This document shows positions 18,549-28,036 of a DNA stretch of 64,000 nt, one piece after another (within the stretch, counting starts at the first letter, position 1; the number at the start of each line of letters is the position of its first letter). The translations under genes were made by a program, and so were the position numbers. Location of the stretch: assembly GCA_964001305.1 (NCBI GenBank), contig CAXFAI010000044.1:62001-126000 (forward strand). The letters are read 5' to 3'. The notes beneath the pieces are model-generated. The model was not told where the DNA came from. It made no database searches and worked only from the letters and a program-made list of their open reading frames with translations. The DNA comes from CAJXMH01 sp964001305 (lineage in GTDB: Bacteria; Bacteroidota; Bacteroidia; Flavobacteriales_E; Vicingaceae).

Positions 18549-20129
18549 ATGGCTGAAGTAAATCCAGCAGAAGTTTCTGCAATCTTAAAAGATCAGTTAG
18601 CAGGTTTAAAGTCTGAGGCTGACCTAGAAGAAGTAGGTACCGTACTCCAAGTTGGTGATGGTATTGCCAGAATATATGGCATGTCTAACGTACAATCTGG
18701 AGAGTTAATTGAATTTGAAAATGGCTTAATGGGTATTGTCTTAAACTTAGAAGAAGACAATGTTGGAGCTGTACTTTTAGGTTCTTCTAACGAGGTAAAA
18801 GAAGGAGATACTGTAAAGAGAACTGGACGTATCGCATCTATTCAAACAGGTGAAGGTATGTTAGGTAGAGTTGTAAATACCTTGGGTGAACCAATCGATG
18901 GAAAAGGTCCTATTGAAGGGGAAACTTTTGAAATGCCAATTGAGCGTAAAGCGCCAGGTGTAATTTATCGTCAGCCGGTAAATGAGCCATTACAAACTGG
19001 TATTAAAGCAATCGACTCCATGATTCCTGTAGGTAGAGGGCAGCGTGAGTTAATTATTGGTGACCGTCAAACAGGTAAGACAACTGTAGCGATTGATACT
19101 ATTATTAATCAGAAAGAATTTTACGATAAAGGTGAGCCTGTATACTGTGTTTATGTTGCAGTTGGACAGAAAGGTTCTACCGTAGCAGGTATTGTAAAAA
19201 CATTAGAAGATGCAGGTGCAATGGCCTACACTACTATTGTTGCTGCCAACGCTTCTGATCCTGCTCCTATGCAATTTTACGCACCGTTTACGGGAGCTGC
19301 AATTGCTGAGTATTTTAGAGATACTGGAAGACCAGCATTAATCGTTTATGATGATTTATCGAAACAAGCGGTTGCTTACCGTGAGGTTTCTTTGTTATTG
19401 AGAAGACCTCCAGGACGTGAAGCATATCCAGGAGATGTATTCTACCTTCACTCAAGATTGTTAGAAAGAGCAGCGAAAGTGATTAACGATGATAGTATCG
19501 CTTCTCAAATGAACGACTTACCAGAGTCTTTAAAAGACAAAGTAAAAGGTGGTGGTTCAATTACTGCACTTCCAATTATTGAAACACAAGCAGGTGACGT
19601 TTCTGCATACATTCCAACCAATGTAATTTCGATTACAGACGGTCAGATTTTCTTAGAGTCTAACTTATTCTTATCAGGTGTTCGTCCTGCGATTAACGTA
19701 GGTATTTCTGTATCACGTGTAGGAGGTTCTGCTCAAATTAAATCGATGAAGAAAGTAGCTGGTACTTTAAAGCTAGACCAAGCGCAATACCGTGAGCTAG
19801 AGGCTTTTGCTAAGTTTGGTTCTGATTTGGATGCAGCTACTAAGTCGGTACTTGACAAGGGGGCTAGAAACGTGGAAATCTTAAAGCAAGCGCAAAACTC
19901 ACCAATGAAAGTTGAAGACCAAGTAGCAATTATTTACTTAGGTACGAAAGGTTTATTGAGAGATGTTCCTGTAAATGAAGTGAAGAAATTTGAAAACGAA
20001 TTTCTTGATTTCATGAATGCAAAGCATAAAGACACTATGGATGCGCTTAAGGCAGGAAAATATACCGATGCTGAAACATCAGTTTTAGAGAAAGTAGCAG
20101 CTGATTTAACGCCAGCTTACAAGAAGTAA
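18549..20129 (+). CDS. atpA: ATP synthase F1 subunit alpha
   Basis: A 526-residue alpha subunit. The Walker A motif GDRQTGKTT is at residues 171-179. The family signature appears around PPGREAYPGDVFYLHSRLLE, and the regulatory nucleotide site is complete. The N-terminal beta-barrel and C-terminal helical domains are of normal length. Alpha alternates with beta in the F1 head. No atpD or atpC follows in the operon, so the beta and epsilon genes must lie elsewhere, as is usual for many Bacteroidota. Confidence 0.98.
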   Translation: MAEVNPAEVSAILKDQLAGLKSEADLEEVGTVLQVGDGIARIYGMSNVQSGELIEFENGLMGIVLNLEEDNVGAVLLGSSNEVKEGDTVKRTGRIASIQTGEGMLGRVVNTLGEPIDGKGPIEGETFEMPIERKAPGVIYRQPVNEPLQTGIKAIDSMIPVGRGQRELIIGDRQTGKTTVAIDTIINQKEFYDKGEPVYCVYVAVGQKGSTVAGIVKTLEDAGAMAYTTIVAANASDPAPMQFYAPFTGAAIAEYFRDTGRPALIVYDDLSKQAVAYREVSLLLRRPPGREAYPGDVFYLHSRLLERAAKVINDDSIASQMNDLPESLKDKVKGGGSITALPIIETQAGDVSAYIPTNVISITDGQIFLESNLFLSGVRPAINVGISVSRVGGSAQIKSMKKVAGTLKLDQAQYRELEAFAKFGSDLDAATKSVLDKGARNVEILKQAQNSPMKVEDQVAIIYLGTKGLLRDVPVNEVKKFENEFLDFMNAKHKDTMDALKAGKYTDAETSVLEKVAADLTPAYKK

Positions 20130-20150
20130 GAACTATTTGACTAAATAAAC

Positions 20151-21038
20151 ATGGCAAACTTAAAAGAAATAAGAAGCAGAATTACCTCGGTATCATCTAC
20201 CAGGCAAATTACTTCTGCCATGAAAATGGTATCGGCAGCCAAATTGAGAAGAGCACAAGATGCAATTACTCAAATGAGACCGTATGCTAATAAATTGAAA
20301 GAATTGCTTGTTAACTTGAGTGAATCAACAGATGATAGCCCAGAAGGAGCTTACACTGAAGTGAGAGATATTGAGCGAGTATTGTTGATTCCTATTACTT
20401 CTAATAGAGGTTTAGCAGGGGCTTTCAATGCAAACATTATCAAAGAAACGAATCGAGTAATTGCTGAAAAATATGCTGATAAGGATGTAACGGTTCTTTC
20501 CATTGGTAAAAAAGCGGATGACTTTTTTAAGAAAACAGCTTACAATATCAAGGGAACTACCTTACCTAACAAAACGGATCAGTTATTTGATGATTTAACG
20601 TTTGATCATGTTTCAGAAGTTGCTCAAAAAATCATGGATTCTTTCGCTTACAAGCAATTTGACCGTGTTGAATTGATTTACAATCAATTTGTGAATCCTG
20701 CGGTTCAAAATGTAACAGTTGAGCAGTATTTACCGATTGCTCCTCCAACGAAAGAAGAAGGTAATTCTCAATCTAAATCAGATTATATTTTTGAACCTTC
20801 TAAGGAGTTTATTATTTCAGAGTTAATTCCAAAGTCGTTGAGAATTCAGCTTTTTAAAGCGCTTCTAGACTCTTATGCTTCAGAACATGGAGCAAGAATG
20901 ACAGCGATGCATAAAGCAACAGATAATGCCTCTGAATTAATTGGCGACTTGAAATTGGTATACAACAAAGCACGTCAAGCTTCTATTACCAACGAAATTT
21001 TAGAAATTGTTGGTGGTGCAGAAGCATTGAATAATTAA
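20151..21038 (+). CDS. atpG: ATP synthase F1 subunit gamma
   Basis: A 295-residue central-stalk subunit. The N-terminal helix has the conserved ITSAMKMVSAAKLRRAQ, and the C-terminal helix has MTAMHKATDNASELIGDL and ARQASITNEILEIVGGAEAL. Between them is a Rossmann-like domain of usual size. It rotates inside the alpha-beta head. It is the last gene of the operon, followed 20 bases later by a strong terminator. Confidence 0.97.
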   Translation: MANLKEIRSRITSVSSTRQITSAMKMVSAAKLRRAQDAITQMRPYANKLKELLVNLSESTDDSPEGAYTEVRDIERVLLIPITSNRGLAGAFNANIIKETNRVIAEKYADKDVTVLSIGKKADDFFKKTAYNIKGTTLPNKTDQLFDDLTFDHVSEVAQKIMDSFAYKQFDRVELIYNQFVNPAVQNVTVEQYLPIAPPTKEEGNSQSKSDYIFEPSKEFIISELIPKSLRIQLFKALLDSYASEHGARMTAMHKATDNASELIGDLKLVYNKARQASITNEILEIVGGAEALNN

Positions 21039-21058
21039 GAGTAGAAATTTTGAATTTT

Positions 21059-21088
21059 AAAAGGCCACCCTGAAGGTGGCCTTTTTTT
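21059..21088. terminator. Bidirectional terminator after atpG
   Basis: Arms AAAAGGCCACC and GGTGGCCTTTT pair perfectly over 11 bp around a five-base loop, with a T-run on each strand. It separates the convergent atp operon and TMTC-like gene. Confidence 0.93.
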
Positions 21089-22970
21089 ATGGAATGCTGT
21101 TTAGCTTTTTTCTTATCGCCAAATCATTAGGAACTAGCTTTAAATAAGCTTGATAGCCTTGCTTAGCTTGGTTTAAATCACCTTTTAGAAAATTTATATT
21201 TGCTTCATTTAATATCAACTTTGAACTTTTTGGAAGGTTCTTTTTTCCTTTATTATTCCAATTTAAAGCCTCATCAAATTGCCCTTTTTCTGCTAATACT
21301 CTCACCAAAGGCTCGTATGCTTCTTCATAGGTGGGTTTTAGGTTTATGGCCCTTTTAAAGTGCTGCTCAGCGGCTTGTTTATTGTTTTTTTGTAGGGCTA
21401 CCCAACCCATGTGGTAATGTGGTTCTGAGTATGTACTATCCATTCGAAGTGCTTGTTCGTAGTATTTCTCAGCTTGGTCTAAGTTTAACTTAGCTCGAAA
21501 TTCTAAATTGCCAAGTTCAGTAAGTATGACTTTATCTGGAGCAATCTGATTGGATTTGCCCAAATGAAATTCTGCCTTTTGAGTAAGTATTCTTTGTTGT
21601 TGTGCATTTCTCGTAGTTGGGATTTTATACAAGTATTTCTTCCCTAATAGGGCGTGTAAAGTGGCACTTTCAGGTTCTTTTAATACATCGGCTTCAAACA
21701 ACTTTTCTTCAGTAGCCCATTCTTGGTTTCTTTCCTGAACTAGAACAAATGAATAGCCAGAAAAAACCAAAGCAATGACAATAATAAATGGCATGGCTTT
21801 TTGTTTGAACAGTGTTTTTCCCAAATAAATAATTGCAGTTGAAATAAGTATGGAAGCACCAATAGTAGCAAGTCCTGCAAAGCGATCAGCGACAATACCT
21901 ACCATAGGGAAAAGTAGATTTAAAAAGGGCAATAGAGCCCCAAATAGGATGATTATTGCATAACTTGAAACCTTGCGTGCTTTTAGTCCTTTAAGCGCTA
22001 AATAAATCAGGAAAACACCAATTATTAAAGTGGCTATTTGAGAAATGCCAAAGCCTTGATAATTGATTGTATTAAAGCCATAATAACTAACTAAGTCTGT
22101 TGGAAGACTCAATTGTTTAAAATAAAAACCCAAAGTTTCTATGGAGAAACTAAATCGGTCTACTTCTATACTTTGGTCATAAAGTGGATTTTCTATTAAG
22201 TTGGTACTTCGCAAATGAACTTCTCCTTTACTTTCCTTTATAAACTTTTTAATAAGTCGAAATACGAGAATTGGCAAGGTGGATAGTAGACTTAAAACTA
22301 CTCCCTTTTTTAAGGAAACTTCTTTTTGAAAAAACAAGCTGACTGGAATGATTCCTAAAAAAACAATCCCACTTTTTTTAGCTAAAATGGAAAGGCTTAG
22401 TGAGATAATTCCAATAATTACCCATACGTATTGTTTGCCGTTTGCCTTTAGAAATGAGTAAGCTGCAATCATGCCAAAGAGAAGCATTAAGAGTTCATCT
22501 CGGCTTTTTACATTGTTTACCATTTCACTATGAACGGGCATAGCTAAAAACACCAGGCAACATAATTGTAGCCAAACACTTTTTTGAGTTGGGAACAAGG
22601 TTTTTAGAAACAAGGTAAATGCAACTAGCAAGAGACCATATAGTAACACATTTATGAAATGACTTACACTTGGACTCAATCCAAAAAGTTCATTTTCTAT
22701 TGCAAAACTCAGAACCGTTATCGGTCTATAGCCAAAGTTATAATTTCGCCCTTCAAATGAATTTCGCTTAAAAATTTCACTTACATCAGCTAGCCCGTTT
22801 AAAGCTTTTGGATTTTCTGTGTATACAAAGTGGTCATCTAAATTATATCCGTTTTTTAAGGTACTTCCATAAAAAACAAAACTTAATCCTATCAAAATCA
22901 GGCAAAATACAAAGAAGGGTTTTCCCTTAAATAAGCTAACTTCACGATTGAGAAATGGATTCCAACTCAT
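21087..22970 (-). CDS. TMTC-like membrane protein: GT-C-type membrane domain plus TPR repeats
   Basis: A 627-residue protein. The first half has about ten to twelve membrane helices. After the first helix the loop GYNLDDHFVY carries an acidic pair where GT-C glycosyltransferases have their catalytic or metal-binding acidic residue. Residues about 410-627 form at least five TPR units, for example YYEQALRMDSTYSEPHYHMG and HFKRAINLKPTYEEAY. This architecture matches TMTC/DUF1736 proteins, which are O-mannosyltransferases in animals; bacterial members are unassigned. It may glycosylate exported proteins using a lipid-linked sugar. It is transcribed alone, divergent from the sulfotransferases. Confidence 0.7.
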   Translation of the reverse strand: MSWNPFLNREVSLFKGKPFFVFCLILIGLSFVFYGSTLKNGYNLDDHFVYTENPKALNGLADVSEIFKRNSFEGRNYNFGYRPITVLSFAIENELFGLSPSVSHFINVLLYGLLLVAFTLFLKTLFPTQKSVWLQLCCLVFLAMPVHSEMVNNVKSRDELLMLLFGMIAAYSFLKANGKQYVWVIIGIISLSLSILAKKSGIVFLGIIPVSLFFQKEVSLKKGVVLSLLSTLPILVFRLIKKFIKESKGEVHLRSTNLIENPLYDQSIEVDRFSFSIETLGFYFKQLSLPTDLVSYYGFNTINYQGFGISQIATLIIGVFLIYLALKGLKARKVSSYAIIILFGALLPFLNLLFPMVGIVADRFAGLATIGASILISTAIIYLGKTLFKQKAMPFIIVIALVFSGYSFVLVQERNQEWATEEKLFEADVLKEPESATLHALLGKKYLYKIPTTRNAQQQRILTQKAEFHLGKSNQIAPDKVILTELGNLEFRAKLNLDQAEKYYEQALRMDSTYSEPHYHMGWVALQKNNKQAAEQHFKRAINLKPTYEEAYEPLVRVLAEKGQFDEALNWNNKGKKNLPKSSKLILNEANINFLKGDLNQAKQGYQAYLKLVPNDLAIRKKLNSIP

Positions 22971-23023
22971 AATCGAAAATTAGCCAAAAGAATTGCTTTT
23001 CTTTGGTATCACAAGGAAATTAT

Positions 23024-24058
23024 ATGCTGTACTCGCTATCTGAAATAAGAAATATCCCCATCTTATTTATTGTTGGAAAAGGGAGAAGTGGAACTACTTT
23101 ATTAAGTACAATTTTAGATAGTCATCCAAAGGTAGCCTCTGCCACGGAATCTCGTTTTTTGTTAATTCTTTGGCAGAAATACAAACGAATGAAAAAGTGG
23201 AATGCGGCCAAAGCTGAAGTTTTTTTTGAGGATGTACTGGTTGACTTGAGGATAAAGAATTTATGGGAGTTTGAAGAAGACTTTATGGCAAACTTAAAAG
23301 CACTGCCAGTTGAAACTACCGCTCAAGACTTAATCAAATTGGTTTATCTGCAGCGAAAGTCAACTTTTCCGAAGGAGAAAATCGAGTTTATAGTTGATAA
23401 GAACCCCATGTATACGCTTTTTGTAGATCGAATCATCGACATTTTTCCAGAAGCAAAGTTTTACCGTTTGATAAGAGATCCAAGAGATAATATTGCCTCG
23501 CATGTTAAGTATAGCAAAAACGAAGTGGGAATGCTTGCCTATAAGTGGAATTGTTACAACCAGCACTTAAACCGTTTTGCCAAGGAAAATGATAAGCAGT
23601 TTTTTACCCAACGTTTTGAGGACTTGATTTTAGACAAATCGGCTTTTTTTAAAAGATTTGAGGACTATACTCAAATTGGTAAGCTGTTGGAATATGAAAG
23701 CAAACGATTGGCTTTTAAGGATGAGCTTCAGAGTAAGTTAAATGAAAGATTAAAAGATCAACATCAAGCCTCTGTTAAGCCGCTTGATAAGTCAAAAATT
23801 GGACATTATAAAAAGAAGCTAAGCAAACAACAAATTGAAACCATAGAAGGGGTTTGTTTTCCATTTGCCGAGCAGTATGGTTACTCAACTGCTAATCAGA
23901 GTGATTTTTCAGTTAAATCGAAATGGAAGAGACGCTACAATTGGCAAAAAAATTTGAGTCTTATTTTTTATAGTATTCCATTCTGGCTTATGAAATTTGT
24001 TAGTCAAAAAATTGTGAAGCAAGTAACTTATCAAGAGGCGAATTCACCAAAAAAATGA
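23024..24058 (+). CDS. Sulfotransferase family protein (tandem copy 1)
   Basis: About 344 residues, PAPS-dependent sulfotransferase fold. The 5'-phosphosulfate-binding loop is FIVGKGRSGTTLLSTILDSH near the N-terminus, and the 3'-phosphate-binding motif is RLIRDPRDNIASHVKY. It transfers sulfate from PAPS to a hydroxyl or amine; the acceptor is unknown, but a cytoplasmic or inner-membrane glycan or lipid is likely from the context. A longer frame begins with TTG at 23003, but the paralogue starts with the equivalent of ATG 23024 (MLYSLSEIRN against MIYSLEQIRA), so I use 23024. Its stop overlaps the ATG of the second copy. Confidence 0.87.
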   Translation: MLYSLSEIRNIPILFIVGKGRSGTTLLSTILDSHPKVASATESRFLLILWQKYKRMKKWNAAKAEVFFEDVLVDLRIKNLWEFEEDFMANLKALPVETTAQDLIKLVYLQRKSTFPKEKIEFIVDKNPMYTLFVDRIIDIFPEAKFYRLIRDPRDNIASHVKYSKNEVGMLAYKWNCYNQHLNRFAKENDKQFFTQRFEDLILDKSAFFKRFEDYTQIGKLLEYESKRLAFKDELQSKLNERLKDQHQASVKPLDKSKIGHYKKKLSKQQIETIEGVCFPFAEQYGYSTANQSDFSVKSKWKRRYNWQKNLSLIFYSIPFWLMKFVSQKIVKQVTYQEANSPKK

Positions 24059-25116
24059 TATATAGTTTAGAGCAAATCAGAGCAATCCCCATCATTTTTA
24101 TTGTCGGAAAGGGCCGCAGTGGTACAACTTTGTTGAGTACGATTTTAGACAGCCATCCGAATGTTGCTTCAGTTACAGAATCTCGATTTTTACTCTTGGT
24201 TTGGCAACGCTATAAAGGGCTTAAAAAATGGGATGCTTCTTTGGCTGACGAATATTTACAGACGGTTAGGCGAGATTATCATATTGAACTTTTCTGGGAG
24301 TTTGAAGAAGGCCTCTTAGAGAATTTAAAACAGCTTCCACCAGAGGCTAAGGTTCAAGATTTGATTAAACTGACCTACATTTATAAAAAGTCGATGTTTC
24401 TGAAGGAGGAGATTAAATTCATTGTAGACAAGAACCCTCGATATACGCTATTTATTCATAAGTTGAATCGCATTTTTCCTAAGGCTAAGTTTATACGAAT
24501 AATTAGAGACCCAAGAGATAATGTAGCTTCTAGTATCAAGTATAATAATCGCAAAGCTATTGGAATTGCTTACAAATGGAAAAAGTACAATCAGTATTTT
24601 GATGGTTATGAAAAAGGCAATGAAAATGCAGCTACTTTTTCGTTTGAAGATTTGATTAAGGACAAAGCAGCTTATTTTGAGCGATTTGAACATTTCACCA
24701 ACTTATCAAATTTACTTGTCTACGAACAGGCGAGATTGGCTAAAAAAGATGAATTTGAACGTATTTTGAATGAACCTTTAAAAGAGCAACACGGGCATAC
24801 AGTTAAGCCTTTGGACAAAAAGAAAGTCGGTCATTTTCAATCTAAATTAAAGCCCATTCAAATAAGAAACATTGAAGCCGTTGTTTTTCCGTATGCCAAT
24901 AAATTTAACTATGAAAAAACGACTGAGAAGCACGCTATTGGTTTAAAGCGAATGCTAAGATTGAGCCTGCACTATCAATACAAATTTATCGGGAATCAAA
25001 TTGTATATAACCTGCCTTATGCGTGGATGATGAAGGTAAAGAATTATATCTTCAACAACCTACAGAAGAACAAGAAAAAGAAGTACGAAAGCTTATTGAA
25101 AGAACATGAATCCTAG
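24055..25116 (+). CDS. Sulfotransferase family protein (tandem copy 2)
   Basis: A 353-residue paralogue of the preceding protein over its whole length; both have FIVGKGRSGTTLLSTILDSH, RDPRDN and a VKPLDK segment near the C-terminal third. The shared order of motifs and the four-base overlap (ATGA) point to a tandem gene duplication. The C-terminal 60 residues diverge, which could alter acceptor choice. It overlaps the third sulfotransferase gene by 11 bases, so all three are translationally coupled. Confidence 0.87.
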   Translation: MIYSLEQIRAIPIIFIVGKGRSGTTLLSTILDSHPNVASVTESRFLLLVWQRYKGLKKWDASLADEYLQTVRRDYHIELFWEFEEGLLENLKQLPPEAKVQDLIKLTYIYKKSMFLKEEIKFIVDKNPRYTLFIHKLNRIFPKAKFIRIIRDPRDNVASSIKYNNRKAIGIAYKWKKYNQYFDGYEKGNENAATFSFEDLIKDKAAYFERFEHFTNLSNLLVYEQARLAKKDEFERILNEPLKEQHGHTVKPLDKKKVGHFQSKLKPIQIRNIEAVVFPYANKFNYEKTTEKHAIGLKRMLRLSLHYQYKFIGNQIVYNLPYAWMMKVKNYIFNNLQKNKKKKYESLLKEHES

Positions 25117-26071
25117 GCTGCATTTCATTGTTGGTATATGGCGCTCAGGAACTACGCTGCTGCGTGAGGTTTTGGGCATGAATACGCAGGTGCAAGTTTT
25201 TCCAGAGCACTTTGTTTTGTTGAGATTGTTAGAAGAAACAAATAAATGGAATGAAAGGTCTAAAATAAGTTTTGCTGAAAAAGTAATGTCCGATAAAGAC
25301 TTTTATTACTTCGCAAAGCCAGATAAGTCTAAATTGAATGAAGCCTTACAAGGCTCTTCAAATATTCAAGAGGCCATTTTAGCTTGTTATCAAGCTTGTG
25401 TGAAAGCAAATTCAACTGCCTTATTTGTAGACAAAAACCCCATTTACTCTTATTATCTGCCACAGTTAATGGAAAAGTTTCCAGATTCCAAATTTGTTTG
25501 GATGCTTAGGGAACCCAAGGATAACTGTATATCAAGAGCTAAGCATAAAATTCAACATTGGAAAAACTATGGCTATTTGGCCTATTGGTGGAACTACACC
25601 AATCGTGAAATTGCGAAACAAGCCGAAAAACATCCCGAAAAGTTTTTATTGATTCCGTATGATCAAATGGTGGTTGAGCCCGAGAAATGGGTGAAAGAGA
25701 TTAGCCACTTTTTAGAAATTGATTTTTATTCAGAGATGATTTCTTTTGAGAAAAAGAAAGACGAGCGAGCAGCTGCTTTTATGGAGTCAGTGAAAGAAAG
25801 AGATGGGAAAATAGATGCAGATTCGTCTTATGCCAAGCGAAAAGTAGCTATGTGGGAAAATCTTCAAAAGCCAATTAACGCAAGTAAAACCAAACAATGG
25901 GAAAAGGAGTTGTCTCCAAAGCAAATTAAATCCATTGATCAAATGAGTGGCGAATACTATCAAAGGTTGCTAAATCACCAATTCGGATTTGAACCACAAG
26001 GAGATGCTTTATATAATGCATTTTTAAAATTAAGCATGGCTAGTTTGAAGTATAAAATTCGTTGCTCATAG
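25106..26071 (+). CDS. Sulfotransferase family protein (divergent third copy)
   Basis: A 321-residue protein with the same two binding motifs in variant form: FIVGIWRSGTTLLREVLG at residues 8-25, and MLREPKDNCISRAKH for the 3'-phosphate site. A central WKNYGYLAYWWNYTNRE segment corresponds to the substrate-side helix of the two neighbours. Similarity outside the motifs is low, so it is an older paralogue. It overlaps copy 2 by 11 bases. The convergent hydroxylase gene ends only three bases beyond its stop, and I see no strong terminator between them. Confidence 0.84.
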   Translation: MNPRLHFIVGIWRSGTTLLREVLGMNTQVQVFPEHFVLLRLLEETNKWNERSKISFAEKVMSDKDFYYFAKPDKSKLNEALQGSSNIQEAILACYQACVKANSTALFVDKNPIYSYYLPQLMEKFPDSKFVWMLREPKDNCISRAKHKIQHWKNYGYLAYWWNYTNREIAKQAEKHPEKFLLIPYDQMVVEPEKWVKEISHFLEIDFYSEMISFEKKKDERAAAFMESVKERDGKIDADSSYAKRKVAMWENLQKPINASKTKQWEKELSPKQIKSIDQMSGEYYQRLLNHQFGFEPQGDALYNAFLKLSMASLKYKIRCS

Positions 26072-26074
26072 CAA

Positions 26075-26818
26075 CTACTTCCAAACAAAGCTTCGTTGAT
26101 ACTTTAGAAACTGTCGCAAGCTAAATCGAATGGTACTCCACATGCCTTTTTTAAACCATAAAGGATACTTTCTAATGGTAGGATATCCTTGGGTCATCCA
26201 TTGCCAGATTAAGCCATTTAAAACTTTTGCGCAAATTGAGTCCTTTTGGTATAAAAACTCTGGTCGAATAACATCTAAAATCAAGACTACTCGATCTTCA
26301 TCACTCAAATTTTGGGCATGATGCAATTGTGCATCATTAAATAGTAATACTTTTCCTTCCTCCCAGCTCCGACTTTCATTCTTTACTGTAAAACTGCAAG
26401 TTGGTGCTTGTGCAGGAACACGAATGGGAATGTGAACCCGAACAATGGCATTAGTATCGCCATTGTGTTCTTTAATTCGACTACCGGCTTTTAGCCAAGA
26501 AACGGAAAAAGATACAATACCGGGAATTTGCTTGATGATGGCCCAGCTTTCGCGAAAGTGGACATAGTTTTCTTTTACAAATAATCCCCAGTGTAAAAGA
26601 CCTGAAGTTTTCCAACTGTTTTTTTTATCCGAAAGACTTCGGTTAAAATATGGGGTTAATGTGGCTTTCTCTAAAAAGCGTTCCGTTTCTTTTTTAAAGG
26701 TAGGATAGTTTTTTTCTAAGTGCTTAGTCCAACTAAAATCAGCTTTGTTGAAAAAGCCAGGCTCATCTAAATTATAAGGCTTTAAGGTGTATGAAAACCA
26801 AAGGGTGTTTTCATTCAT
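26075..26818 (-). CDS. Aspartyl/asparaginyl beta-hydroxylase family dioxygenase
   Basis: A 247-residue Fe(II)/2-oxoglutarate oxygenase of the Asp/Asn beta-hydroxylase type. The iron and co-substrate residues are seen in IKEHNGDTNAIVRVHIPI (metal His, then Arg-x-His) and FNDAQLHHAQN (second metal His), followed by VVLILDVIRP. Bacterial relatives hydroxylate lipid acyl chains (LpxO type) or peptides. Next to acyl-synthesis and glycan genes, an acyl or sugar-linked substrate is plausible, but this is inference. It overlaps the upstream GT2 gene by eight bases and is last in the minus-strand run. Confidence 0.82.
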   Translation of the reverse strand: MNENTLWFSYTLKPYNLDEPGFFNKADFSWTKHLEKNYPTFKKETERFLEKATLTPYFNRSLSDKKNSWKTSGLLHWGLFVKENYVHFRESWAIIKQIPGIVSFSVSWLKAGSRIKEHNGDTNAIVRVHIPIRVPAQAPTCSFTVKNESRSWEEGKVLLFNDAQLHHAQNLSDEDRVVLILDVIRPEFLYQKDSICAKVLNGLIWQWMTQGYPTIRKYPLWFKKGMWSTIRFSLRQFLKYQRSFVWK

Positions 26819-27722
26819 CTGTGCGGTGTTTTATGGAATACTGAGGATATTCGTTTAGCAATCTATTTTGGCGATAAATGTATTGCGCAATAATTCCAAG
26901 CCCAAGCAAAATCACTGAAGCTGAAAAAAGAATAGAAACCGCAATAGAAGTAAATCCTAGTTGCGCTTTAAAAAATAGTTTTTTAATGATAAAATAGATT
27001 CCAAGAAGCAAGCTAATTAAGCTACCGCCAAATCCAATACGGGTTAAAAATTGAGCAGGAAAAGAAGAGTAGGTATACATGATATCGCTAAACAAGCCAA
27101 ACAATTTGGTTGGACGATAAGTAGAGGGCTTACCCGCCATGCGAAAAGTCATTGGTAAGAAAACCACATTTTTGGTGTACCAGGCTAAAATTTCATCAAT
27201 AAAAACAAAGGGTGTTTTATGGTTTTGAATTTGTTGATAAATGGATTGGTCAATCAGTCGAAAGGCCGAACCGTTGCCATAGCCATCTGAAAAAATACGC
27301 GCAGAGGCTTTGAATCCTTGGCTTGCCACTTTTCTAAAAAGGCTTTTCTTCCTCTTTCTCGGACTAGCATAAACCACATCAGCATCCTCTTTTTTTAGGG
27401 CATCCATCATATTCGAAATTTCAGCTATAGGATGTTCACCATCGTCATCTATGGTTAGTAAATACTTGCCTTTAGCTTCCTTAAGTCCAACGAAAGTAGC
27501 CGTATGTTGTCCACAATTTTTATGCAGACTTATGCCCAAAAAATGTTTGTTTCCTTGACATAGGCTTTCAATAACTTTCCAACTGTTATCACTGCTGAAG
27601 TCATTTACCATGATTAATTCCCATTCAAGCTGTTTCAAAAATGGGTCTGCTATTAATTCGTCAACTACCTTTTTTAGCGAATTTTCGGCTTCATAAACTG
27701 GTATAACAATAGATAAATCCAT
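26811..27722 (-). CDS. Polyprenyl-phosphate glycosyltransferase, GT2 (DPM1/ArnC-like)
   Basis: A 303-residue protein. The GT-A domain starts MDLSIVIPVYEAENSL, with the metal motif TIDDDGEHPIAE near residue 95 and the downstream EILAWYTKN. Two C-terminal membrane helices lie at about residues 232-250 and 260-282. This is the layout of dolichol- or undecaprenyl-phosphate sugar transferases such as ArnC and GtrB, which supply a lipid-linked sugar for transfer on the periplasmic side. It overlaps its upstream neighbour by one base. The TMTC-like protein at 21087-22970 could be a matching GT-C acceptor enzyme, which is speculative. Confidence 0.85.
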   Translation of the reverse strand: MDLSIVIPVYEAENSLKKVVDELIADPFLKQLEWELIMVNDFSSDNSWKVIESLCQGNKHFLGISLHKNCGQHTATFVGLKEAKGKYLLTIDDDGEHPIAEISNMMDALKKEDADVVYASPRKRKKSLFRKVASQGFKASARIFSDGYGNGSAFRLIDQSIYQQIQNHKTPFVFIDEILAWYTKNVVFLPMTFRMAGKPSTYRPTKLFGLFSDIMYTYSSFPAQFLTRIGFGGSLISLLLGIYFIIKKLFFKAQLGFTSIAVSILFSASVILLGLGIIAQYIYRQNRLLNEYPQYSIKHRTDE

Positions 27723-28036
27723 TATTTTTTGTTCTCCTTTTGTTGCTGCTCTTTCAGCATTTTTTCAATGTTATCCAGTTTGTTTTGCATCATTTCAATT
27801 TGCTTGGCCATTTTTTCAGATTTGTGCTTTTTAGCTACGGTTTTTCGAGTCCTATTAAAACGCATAGCAATCCAGTTTAAACCAAAAAATGCAGGGATAA
27901 AGTTCTTCATAAACACTGCCCAATAATCTCCTTCTGGTTTTTGATACACAATGTAAAAAGCCCAAAGCACACTTAGCAATGTTGGAGGACCGTAATCCTT
28001 TAGAAACTCCCATAAATAATCCTTACTTACTTTCAT
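27722..28036 (-). CDS. Small membrane protein with C-terminal coiled coil
   Basis: A 104-residue protein I do not recognise. It shows two hydrophobic segments (TLLSVLWAFYIVYQ near residues 18-31 and FIPAFFGLNWIAMRF near 46-60), then a strongly basic and Gln-rich helix with heptad spacing (residues 70-104). The stop and start codons overlap those of the neighbours by one and four bases, so it is clearly expressed with the GT2 and GNAT genes. It may be a scaffold or partner of the membrane-bound transferase. Confidence 0.7.
   Translation of the reverse strand: MKVSKDYLWEFLKDYGPPTLLSVLWAFYIVYQKPEGDYWAVFMKNFIPAFFGLNWIAMRFNRTRKTVAKKHKSEKMAKQIEMMQNKLDNIEKMLKEQQQKENKK

Noticed and set aside
20129..21090. 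atpD and atpC following atpG or atpA
   Set aside because: The operon ends at a strong terminator after atpG, and no beta- or epsilon-subunit gene is in the window.
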